From the NCBI GenBank assembly GCA_964608895.1, contig CAZSPT010000007.1, positions 1 to 20,538 on the forward strand: DNA of 20,538 nucleotides, written 5' to 3'. The notes beneath the pieces were generated by a model, which was not told the origin of the DNA, ran no database searches, and saw nothing but the letters and a program-made list of their open reading frames with translations. Source of the stretch: CAZSPT01 sp964608895. GTDB taxonomy: Bacteria; Patescibacteriota; Patescibacteriia; 2-01-FULL-39-33. Every line of letters begins with the position of its first letter. Within the stretch, counting starts at the first letter, position 1. Below, piece after piece: positions 13,332 through 20,538 of the stretch. The position numbers and the translations under genes were made by a program.

Positions 13332-13349
13332 AAAAACCTTAAAATTATT

Positions 13350-14384
13350 TTAGGCCTCAGCCTGATTTTTTTTGATTTTTTCCCAAACCTGTTTCTTAAT
13401 TTCTTTAATCAATTTAGGATTCTCCCGAAGATATTTTTTAGCGTTTTCCCGGCCGACTCCGAGCTTTTCTTCACCAAAGCCGTAAGAGTTGCCTTTTTTC
13501 TGAACGATTTCTTCAATAGCGCCAATATCCAAAACATCCCCGCCGATTGAAATTCCTTCATTGTACATAATATCAAATTCGCAAGTTTGAAAAGGAGGGG
13601 CGACTTTATTCTTGACCACTTTCGCTTTAACCCGATTACCAATATTTTTTTCGGCCTGTTTAATTTGCGCTCTCCTCCGAACTTCAATTCTAATTGAAGA
13701 ATAAAATTTTAGAGCGGTTCCGCCGGTGGTAGTTTCGGGATTTCCGAAAAACACCCCGATTTTCTGGCGAGTTTGATTGATGAAAATTAAAACTGTTTTG
13801 CTTTTTGAAATCGCGGCGGTGAGCTTTCTGAGCGCCTGGCTCATCAGCCGGGCCTGAAGGCCGATGTGGGTATCGCCCATTTCCCCTTCAATCTCAGCCT
13901 TTGGAACCAGAGCGGCGACCGAATCAACTACTAAAACGTCAACGGCGTTTGACCGCACTAAAGTCTCCACAATTTCCAAAGCCTGCTCTCCGGTGTCTGG
14001 CTGGGAAATCAGCAACTCTTTAATATTGACTCCGATTTTCTTAGCGTAATCAGGATCCAGAGCGTGCTCGGCGTCAACAAAGGCGGCCACCCCGTTCATT
14101 TTTTGGACTTCAGCGACAATATGCTGAGCCAAAGTCGTTTTGCCTGAAGCCTCCGGACCGAAAATCTCAACAATCCGGCCTCGAGGCACTCCCCCGACTC
14201 CAAGGGAAATATCAAGAGAAAGACAACCAGTGGGAACGACGTCTACTTTCATTATTTGAGCTTCGCCGAATTTCATGATTGACCCTTCTCCAAAACGCTC
14301 CTTTATCTGATTAACGGCCGCTTCAACCGCTTGACTCTTCTCAGCGGCTCCTCCTTCCTCCTGGACTTGATTTTTCTGGGGCAT
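13350..14384 (-). CDS. recA: recombinase RecA
   Basis: Homologous recombination ATPase and LexA coprotease. 344 residues with Walker A GPEASGKTT (76-84), the catalytic Glu in DAEHALD (Glu106), Walker B LLVVDS-like VLVVDSVAAL (150-159), the L1 region EGEMGDTHIG, and loop L2 GVFFGNPETTTGG (210-222). The acidic tail common at the C-terminus is absent; the chain ends in lysine-rich helix. There are 14 nt between it and the upstream rodZ-like gene and no promoter seen there, so it is probably transcribed from the ftsK promoter. No Shine-Dalgarno sequence. No LexA gene or SOS box was seen. Confidence 0.98.
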   Translation of the reverse strand: MPQKNQVQEEGGAAEKSQAVEAAVNQIKERFGEGSIMKFGEAQIMKVDVVPTGCLSLDISLGVGGVPRGRIVEIFGPEASGKTTLAQHIVAEVQKMNGVAAFVDAEHALDPDYAKKIGVNIKELLISQPDTGEQALEIVETLVRSNAVDVLVVDSVAALVPKAEIEGEMGDTHIGLQARLMSQALRKLTAAISKSKTVLIFINQTRQKIGVFFGNPETTTGGTALKFYSSIRIEVRRRAQIKQAEKNIGNRVKAKVVKNKVAPPFQTCEFDIMYNEGISIGGDVLDIGAIEEIVQKKGNSYGFGEEKLGVGRENAKKYLRENPKLIKEIKKQVWEKIKKNQAEA

Positions 14385-14398
14385 AATAAAGCTGTTAT

Positions 14399-15055
14399 TT
14401 AATTTTCTTTTTTAAACAAAATCCTTAATTCTTTCTCCCGAGGTCGGCTATAGCGCTTCTTGGCCGTTATCTTAATCAAATTCAGTCCTTTTTGCAAGTC
14501 CACTTCAGCCCGAAACTCCCCTTGTTCATCAACAAAAACAGTTTTTCTATTAATAACAATTTCAATTTCCGGCCGGGAGCGGCCAATTATTTCAAGCCGA
14601 CGCTCGCTGACCGTTGAGCCGTCCGGCGGCTGAATAATTTCCAAAGGAGGCGGATTAAAAATCTCCTTAACTCGCCAGCCGAGAAAAAACAATATTCCAA
14701 TAACCGCCAAAATCAGCAAAGCTCGTCGAATATACTCCGGCCAAGACAAAAAATGCTTCTTTTTTATTGAAGAAGCGGTTGGAATCGTATTAGCCCGAAA
14801 ATCCTTAACCAACCGCCAACAATCTTTAAAATCCAAATCAAGATAATCGCAGTATTGGCGAAGAAAACTTTTCAAATAAACTTTTCCGGGTAAATCGGAA
14901 AATTTATTGTTTTCCAGAGCAGAAAGATATCTAAAAGAAATTTTTAGTTCTTTGGCCACCCGTTCCAAGCCAACGCCTCGGTCCCGCCGAGCTTCCATCA
15001 ACCGTTTTCCCAAATTTTCAGCGGTCGCAATTTTCCGCCGGGTAAAAGGAGGCAT
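14399..15055 (-). CDS. RodZ-like membrane-anchored HTH protein
   Basis: 218 residues: an N-terminal Xre-type HTH (about 12-75) with the RodZ hallmark LPGKVYLKSFLRQYCDYL; a basic linker (KKKH); one membrane helix at about 111-127 (RALLILAVIGILFFLGW); then an extracytoplasmic beta-rich domain with PPDGSTVSERRLEIIG and GLNLIKITAKK, like the small Ig/glucodextranase-B-type domains. RodZ links MreB to the envelope in rods; whether this organism has MreB is not visible. It lies between ftsK and recA, 26 nt after the former, in one operon. No Shine-Dalgarno sequence precedes the ATG. Confidence 0.8.
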   Translation of the reverse strand: MPPFTRRKIATAENLGKRLMEARRDRGVGLERVAKELKISFRYLSALENNKFSDLPGKVYLKSFLRQYCDYLDLDFKDCWRLVKDFRANTIPTASSIKKKHFLSWPEYIRRALLILAVIGILFFLGWRVKEIFNPPPLEIIQPPDGSTVSERRLEIIGRSRPEIEIVINRKTVFVDEQGEFRAEVDLQKGLNLIKITAKKRYSRPREKELRILFKKEN

Positions 15056-15081
15056 AGTCTAAAATAATTTTTAAACAGCGC

Positions 15082-17664
15082 CTAAGTCCATTCTTCTTCA
15101 TTAAATTCTTCTTTTTCGGAAGATTCAACCGAATCAGACTCGGCCGGCTCTGAGTTCGGTCTTGGTTTGGTTTCCAAAATTTCCGGCTTTTCAACTGATG
15201 ATTCTTCTTTAGAAAAATCAGCTGATTGAGAATCATCTTCCTCTGATGACTCTTCTTCTAATGACTCCGGAAAATTTTCGGTTTTTTCTTCAACTTCTGA
15301 ATTTTCAGAAAATTCTTCCCGATTAGATTCTTCGGCTTCTTCTTCCTTGCCGGAATCAGCTGAAGATTCTTCCTGAAAATTCCCGGCCGGAGCTAATTCT
15401 CCGGATAATCCATGTTCTCGAGCGGCAAATTCCAAAGCTCCGGTTCCGGTCAGTTTATCAAGAAAAACTTCCCGGGGTTTGGCGCCGTCAGCCGGCCCGA
15501 TAATTCCCTGTTCTTCAAGCAAATCAAGAATTCTAGCCGCCCGGGCGTAACCAATTTTTAATCGCCGCTGAAGTAGTGAAGCTGAAGCCTTTCCTGATTG
15601 TCTAATCACTTCCTTGGCTTCGCCAAGCAAAGAATCTCCCTGATTATCCGAGTCAAAACCAACTCCCGACTGGCCTGCCGAAGATTTCTCAACCACTGCT
15701 TCAAGATAATCAGCTTGACCTTGAGCTTTAATATGCTGAACAATATTTTTTATCTCCTGGTCGGAAAGATAGACTCCCTGAAGCCGCTTTGGCCGGCTGA
15801 TTTCCGGACTGAGATAAAGCATATCGCCGTTGCCGACCAGCCTTTCAGCACCGGCAGTATCAAGGACTGTCCGAGAATCAATCGCCGAAGCGACCGCGAA
15901 AGCGATTCGAGCCGGAATATTCGCCTTAATTAAACCGGTAATTACTTCAACCGAGGGGCGCTGAGTCGCCAAAATCAAATGAATTCCAACCGCCCGGGCC
16001 ATTTGAGCCAACCGAACTATCCCTGCCTCAATGTCCGGACCGGCGGCGCTCATCAAATCAGCAAGCTCGTCAACAACAAAAACGATATAAGGAAGATTTT
16101 CAGAATTGCTTTTGTTATAAGCGGCGATATTCCGCTTGCCTTTTTGGGAAAGTAAATTAAACCGCCGCTCCATTTCGCTAATCAACCATTTCAAAGCGTT
16201 AATCGTTTTTTTGGAATCAGTAATCACCGGAGTTAAAAGATAAGGAATATTGTTGTAAATCGGCAGTTCAACCCGCTTTGGGTCGACTAAAATAAATTTC
16301 AGCTCGTCAGGACTGTTTTGATAGAGCAGACTAGTGATAATTGAGTTGATGCAGACTGATTTTCCCGAACCGGTCGCCCCGGCAATCAAAAGATGGGGCA
16401 ATTTTTCCAACTGGGAAAAATAAGGCGAGCCGCTGACATCCCTACCAAGAGCCAAAATTAAATTGCTTGAACGGTTTTTAAACTCTCGGGCGCCGAGAAG
16501 TTCGTTCATTGTCACCCGAGCGGCCAACTTATTCGGTATTTCCACCCCAACCAAAGAACGACCGGGAATCGGCGCTTCAATCCTGATTGAAGGAGCGGCC
16601 AAAGCTAGCGCCAAATTATTGTTTAACCCGACAATTCTGGAAAGCTTGACTCCTTCAGCCGGCCGAAAAGTATACTGGGTCACGGTTGGGCCGACATTAA
16701 CTCCTCCCATTTCCACTTCAATTCCAAAATTAGCCAAAGTTTTCTTTATTATCTGCTGATTGGCTTTAATATCCCCACTGGTCGGCTTTCCGGACCGAGC
16801 AGTTAGAAGAGCCAGTGGCAGCTCAATTTTTCTGCCGAATTTTTTCGGCTGGAGGATTCCTTGATTTTCTTTTTCCGATTCTGATGATTTTTCCTGACGG
16901 TCAGCGATTTGACTCTGACTGAATTCCGGTCCGGCTTCAACCTTTTCTTCTTCCTCCTCTTCAGGAGATTCTTGATCGACCTCTTCTTCGTAAGAATCAC
17001 CTTCCTCCAGCCGTCGGCTGGAAAGATTTAAATCCCGAAAAAACAAAAAAGCGTCCTTAATCTTGACAACAGCGGCCCGAAAAAATTTCACCGGCCAAAA
17101 CAAGCCATAAATTGAAGTTTCAAAAATCAGCAACAAACCAATCAGAAAAAAAGACAAAGAAATCGTCAAAGTTCCCCAAAAACCCATTAACCTAAAAAAA
17201 GAATAACCAAAAACCAAACCAAAATAACCGCCGCCCAATCCTTGACCGGCCGCTCCAACCATTTCTTCCAAATCAAACCTTAAATGCCAAAGGGCGGTGA
17301 ATCCTAAAAGAAACAACAATCCGCCGAAATAGTTAACAACACTCACTTGATAGCGCTCATCCCGAAGGAGAAAATAACCAAACAAAATTGCCAAAAGCGG
17401 AAAAATCCATTTCAAATCACCGAATAGCCAACCAAGAACCAAAATAATTCCCTGGCCGAATTTGGTATTGCCATACAAATCAAATAGGCCGAGCAGACTT
17501 AAAGCCGCCAAACCAAATAAAACAATAACCGCAATTCCTTTTTTAGTCTCGGAATTTAACTGCCAGTCCCAATCAAAAAAACCTCTGCCAAAACCGTCAA
17601 AGCGATAGCTTCTTCGTTTTTTTCTAAACAAGCCGAAAATACCTTTTTTCCGACGATATGCCAT
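15082..17664 (-). CDS. ftsK: DNA translocase FtsK/SpoIIIE
   Basis: Septal DNA pump that clears chromosomes during division. 860 residues from ATG 17664; a TTG at 17688 would add eight residues but lies at the predicted transcription start. It has four or five N-terminal membrane helices, an acidic linker (runs of Glu near residues 215-250), then the motor. Walker A is GATGSGKS (429-436), with LVDPKRVELPIYN and the Walker B region VFVVDELADLM (about 528-538). A gamma-type winged helix (SASLLQRRLKIGYARAARILDLL) recognises polar DNA motifs. Unusually, a Ser/Glu-rich acidic tail of about 115 residues follows gamma, where FtsK normally ends. First gene of ftsK-rodZ-recA. Confidence 0.95.
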   Translation of the reverse strand: MAYRRKKGIFGLFRKKRRSYRFDGFGRGFFDWDWQLNSETKKGIAVIVLFGLAALSLLGLFDLYGNTKFGQGIILVLGWLFGDLKWIFPLLAILFGYFLLRDERYQVSVVNYFGGLLFLLGFTALWHLRFDLEEMVGAAGQGLGGGYFGLVFGYSFFRLMGFWGTLTISLSFFLIGLLLIFETSIYGLFWPVKFFRAAVVKIKDAFLFFRDLNLSSRRLEEGDSYEEEVDQESPEEEEEEKVEAGPEFSQSQIADRQEKSSESEKENQGILQPKKFGRKIELPLALLTARSGKPTSGDIKANQQIIKKTLANFGIEVEMGGVNVGPTVTQYTFRPAEGVKLSRIVGLNNNLALALAAPSIRIEAPIPGRSLVGVEIPNKLAARVTMNELLGAREFKNRSSNLILALGRDVSGSPYFSQLEKLPHLLIAGATGSGKSVCINSIITSLLYQNSPDELKFILVDPKRVELPIYNNIPYLLTPVITDSKKTINALKWLISEMERRFNLLSQKGKRNIAAYNKSNSENLPYIVFVVDELADLMSAAGPDIEAGIVRLAQMARAVGIHLILATQRPSVEVITGLIKANIPARIAFAVASAIDSRTVLDTAGAERLVGNGDMLYLSPEISRPKRLQGVYLSDQEIKNIVQHIKAQGQADYLEAVVEKSSAGQSGVGFDSDNQGDSLLGEAKEVIRQSGKASASLLQRRLKIGYARAARILDLLEEQGIIGPADGAKPREVFLDKLTGTGALEFAAREHGLSGELAPAGNFQEESSADSGKEEEAEESNREEFSENSEVEEKTENFPESLEEESSEEDDSQSADFSKEESSVEKPEILETKPRPNSEPAESDSVESSEKEEFNEEEWT

Positions 17665-17689
17665 GTAAAAAATTATGATAACTGTCAAT

Positions 17690-17695
17690 ATTTTA
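17690..17695 (-). promoter_or_regulatory. extended -10 upstream of ftsK
   Basis: Minus strand TAAAAT preceded by TGA (extended -10); the -35 position is T-rich and poor. Predicted start about 17683, giving a leader near 19 nt to the ATG at 17664. Confidence 0.4.
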
Positions 17696-17730
17696 TCACA
17701 ATCGCTTAAAAAAGAAAAATAATCTTTGAA

Positions 17731-17755
17731 GCCCGCTCCAAAAAATGAAGCGGGC
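17731..17755 (-). terminator. hairpin between the surface protein gene and ftsK
   Basis: GCCCGCT/AGCGGGC stem (17731-17737 with 17749-17755) with an 11-nt loop. On the minus strand it is followed by a T-rich but interrupted tract, so termination may be incomplete. Confidence 0.6.
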
Positions 17756-17782
17756 GTAATTACCGAAAAATATCAGTTAAAA

Positions 17783-20538
17783 TTAGGAGGTCGCTCCGTC
17801 AGAACCGCTAGAATCAGTATCAGAATCAGAGCTATCAGTCTGAGAAGTATCAGTATCAGAATCAGAGTCGGAATCAGAGCTGTCAGTCTGAGAAGTATCA
17901 GTCTGAGAAGTATCAGTATCAGAATCAGAGCTGTCAGTCTGAGAAGTATCAGNNNNNNNNNNNNNNNNNNNNNNNNNNNNNNNNNNNNNNNNNNNNNNNN
18001 NNNNNNNNNNNNNNNNNNNNNNNNNNNNNNNNNNNNNNNNNNNNNNNNNNNNTCAGTCTGAGAAGTATCAGTATCAGAATCAGAGTCGGAATCAGAGCTG
18101 TCAGTCTGAGAAGTATCTTCCTGATAAATACAAGAGCCGTCATCCTGATTGGCATCAGGATTATAATTCAAAGCTTCAGAATCAAGACAACCTTTTAAGG
18201 AATAAACACAATCGCCGTTGTTTTTGTCAGCTTGAGGATCGTAATTCAAAGCGTCCGGATCAGTACAACCATAAATTAAAGAGGTTTCTTCGGTAGTCGT
18301 TGAAGACTGGGTGCCATCTTTCGGCGGCTGATAATCTTTAACCGCCAAGGCGTGCCAATTAAACCGAACAGGATTTTCTAAAGCCGGCCAAACTGAAATC
18401 CAAAAACCTTCCTGCGACTCTCGGCTAATCCAGTAATCGCGGCCGGACAAATTGTCGGTCGGAGTAACTGTAATAATCGGCTGCCATTGATAAGGATGTT
18501 TGAAAATAATTTCGGTTGAAGTCGCTTCAGTCTCCAAAAGAGCGGAGCCGGCGACATCTTGGTTAAAGTAGACGTGTTTTTCAAAAATCACTTTATCCTT
18601 GAAAATCGTCTGGCCATAAATCGTTACAGTGCCCAGGAATTCGGCCGAGCCGGATACTTTTAGATTCTCAAAATAAGTTTCAAGCTCTTGACTTCCAATT
18701 GAATCGCCTAAAATTTCTTCACTTGAGCTGGCGTCGGCCTGGGAAAGCTGACTAATAGTCTCTTCTAAAGAATTGACCTGATTTTGAAGCTGATTAAGAT
18801 TAAAATCAGTTGATGAAGTTACCCGCTCCAAATCTTCCACTCGGCCGGCTAGCTCAACTGTTTGAGCGGCCAAAGTTGAAGAGGCGATTTGTTCGTTAAT
18901 TTCTTTGATTCCAACGGTATTTTGAAGCACTTTAGAATTAATTTCCTCCATTTCCTTGGTCAAAGAACTTACTGACAACTCAAATGAAGACTGTATTTCC
19001 GAAGTTAAAGGTTCAAGAATATCCAAAACTTCTGAATCAAGATCATAATCTTCAATTGTCTGATTAACCAAAAGCTGAACTTCGTCTTCAATCTCCATTT
19101 CAGCGATCCTTTCAGTTACCTGGCTTTCCACCTCTTCCACCGTTAAGCTTTTGTTCCGGCGGGAAATCATCACTTGAATCATCCCTTGCTCGCCGGCCAA
19201 AGGTTCCAAAGCGACGCCAACGGTTGAATCTCCAGGATTGGCTTTCATAACCCGGCCGGAAGGACCGGCGGCGGCCAAACTATCACCGGCTCGAATTTCA
19301 CCGTTCTCATTGCTTGCTTTGGCGGGAATCTGACCGAGCATCGCGACAATCACTTTTTGAAAACCTTGTTTAGCCGGAGCTCCAAGGTTGCCAGTAATCG
19401 CCGGCTTGGTTGAAACAATTCCAATGACATTTGAATCAGAAATTTTCTGACAGCGCTTGACCGCATTATTATTTAAAATATCAACACAAACCGCCTCGCC
19501 CGACTGAAAATTACTTTCTTTGGTGTAGAAATATTCAGCATAGTCAGCACCGGTCAAATCCCAAGAGTCAGCAATGCCGCTACCGCCGATCGTCAGCTCA
19601 TAACCGTCCCAAAGGGTAGTAGTTGATACGCCTAAAGAATCAAGAACCACTAAATCATCCGAAAATCTGAAATAACTGTTATCCGAACTCCAAAATAATT
19701 GTTCATGAGTTCCATTGGGATAATCTCCAAAAACAAGGTTAACGTCTAAATTGGCAATATCTTGATTATGACCAATATTAGTATGCTGGCCATTAACCGT
19801 CAATTCGCTGTTAACCGTCAAATCTCCGCTAAAAGCGCCATCTCCTTTAACCGCCAATTCCATGCCGCTCCAAGGCGAAGAAGTGGCGACTGACAGCTGA
19901 TTGGCGACGTAAAAGCGGTCACTGGTGGTGGCCGAGCCGCCAATGGTGGCGTCTTCGTAAACATCCAAATTAGTGGTGGAAGCGGTGCCGAAAATCCAGG
20001 CTTGGAGGGGGTAAACGGAATTATCGGTGTAAAATTTCAGGTATTCATCGCCGGCGGCGCCAGCGCCCTCGTCCCAATGAATAGTAGCGTTTATTGACCC
20101 GTCAAAAAATATTTTCATGTCATCAACGCCAGCAGTATCCTCAAGAGTCAATGTTGGAGTATCGGCTGCTGATATCTTCATATTGCCGTCAAAAGTATAA
20201 CCGCCGGTAAAATTCTCAAAATCAAGCTGGTCATTGCCGACATCAGCGGTAAATCTTCCAATTTCACCGTCAGATGTGTCACTAAATAAAATCAGCGGGT
20301 CGGAATAATAAGTGTCGTCAGTGTCGCCAATGAAAAGACCGGTTTTAACGCCGAGTAATTCTGTTCCAATATTATAAGATTTTCCTTTCAGCCAGGGCAT
20401 TTTTCCGGAAACACCCACAACCGAGCCTTTATATTCTTCTATTTCCACCCTAAAATACTCACTGTCGTCTCCAATATTGAACGAACCGCTGGTAGTGGCG
20501 TTTCCGCTTACTTTAAGATCTCCGCTCAAAAAAGTATC
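17783..20538 (-). CDS. large repeat-bearing surface protein, 3' part (start outside the window)
   Basis: The frame is open at the right edge and ends at TAA 17783-17785. From N to C it has beta-rich repeats (GNATTSGSF, GGSATTSDRF, SGDLTVNSELTVNG). Next comes a GADYAEYF domain at about 19300-19550, resembling the phage-tail/Peptidase-G2-like chaperone region, with GIVSTKPA. Then a long coiled coil (about 18700-19140), and a jelly-roll-like stretch (WQPIITVTPTDN, FWISVWPALENPVRFNW). Two repeats follow of the form C-x-D-x-x-A-L-N-Y-N/D-P-x-A-x-x-x-D-G-x-C-x-Y (18121-18270), and a Ser/Asp/Thr tail. Probably an exported fibre or adhesin. A 100-N gap (17953-18052) lies in the tail; the flanks agree in frame only if the true gap is 2 modulo 3, so the current N count falsely shifts the frame after it. 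No sortase or anchor motif is at the end. Confidence 0.8.
17786..18115 (-). repeat. Ser-Asp-Thr tandem repeats with assembly gap
   Basis: On the coding strand, units built from DTSQTDSSDSDTD variants repeat across both sides of the N gap, with near-identical codons (GAT/GAC, TCT, ACT, CAG). The number of units is unknown. The array resembles the Ser-Asp stalks of Sdr-type adhesins in composition, but without a sorting signal after it. Confidence 0.9.
17953..18052. other. 100-N scaffold gap in the repeat array
   Basis: One hundred undetermined bases, a conventional unknown-length placeholder, located exactly where near-identical repeats would defeat short-read assembly. Confidence 0.95.

Noticed and set aside
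17662..17688. TTG at 17688 as ftsK start, and TTGACA there as a -35 box
   Set aside because: The added residues are atypical, the TTG coincides with the predicted transcript start, and no -10 lies at proper spacing from that TTGACA.
17726..18061. Plus-strand Ile/Arg/Ser repeat ORF and alternative Leu/Ile-rich minus frame in the repeat tail
   Set aside because: Both are wrong-frame readings of the Ser-Asp-Thr repeats, extended only because the N gap has an arbitrary length.
17953..18115. CRISPR-like array
   Set aside because: The repeats are contiguous, in-frame coding units without spacers.

Overview
The window looks like a chromosomal stretch from a Patescibacteria (Candidate Phyla Radiation) genome, most likely Parcubacteria-like. 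This is inferred from content: compact genes, lost or altered motifs in core proteins, most housekeeping genes without a Shine-Dalgarno sequence, an rpsF-ssb-rpsR cluster followed by efp rather than rplI, and a long repeat-bearing surface protein with a DYAEYF-type domain. TGA is used as a stop (end of rpsR, end of the U32 gene), so the code is standard and the UGA-glycine lineages are excluded. Two N runs (7666-7675 and 17953-18052) show this is a scaffold, probably metagenomic.

Left part (1-5800). A gene leaving the window at its left edge (minus, only its first codons present) and a phosphomannomutase/phosphoglucomutase (minus) diverge from glyA-folD (plus, overlapping by 8 nt), the one-carbon pair. 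These converge with ychF (minus), followed by a small unlisted membrane ORF. A DnaQ-like exonuclease (plus) diverges from ychF and has a promoter so close that its mRNA should be leaderless or nearly so. Symmetric terminators sit in the two convergent junctions.

Middle part (5770-10200) is the accessory region. A tight minus-strand operon holds a U32-family protein, a FabF-like ketosynthase with an internal insertion, and a small membrane protein, coupled by overlapping ends and all with strong Shine-Dalgarno sites. Divergent from it is a perfect-consensus promoter with a dyad over the predicted transcription start, a tandem 13-bp repeat, and an unrecognised gene of foreign-looking codon use whose 5' end is in two competing frames. 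A short protein resembling a free-standing GspF/PilC N-terminal domain follows, with its own promoter and terminator.

Right part (10200-20538) is mostly housekeeping. A TRM11-like methyltransferase (minus) diverges from the rpsF-ssb-rpsR-efp operon (plus), which has a structured leader ending in a terminator-like hairpin. The operon converges on ftsK-rodZ-like-recA (minus). At the right edge lies the 3' part of a large surface protein: adhesin-like repeats, a DYAEYF domain, coiled coil, two Cys/Asn/Asp-rich repeats and a Ser/Asp/Thr repeat tail interrupted by an assembly gap.

The candidates for something new are the U32-ketosynthase-membrane protein operon, the orphan gene at 8923-9807 with its dyad and frame problem, and the noncanonical EF-P tip. 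None can be called a new system from sequence alone.
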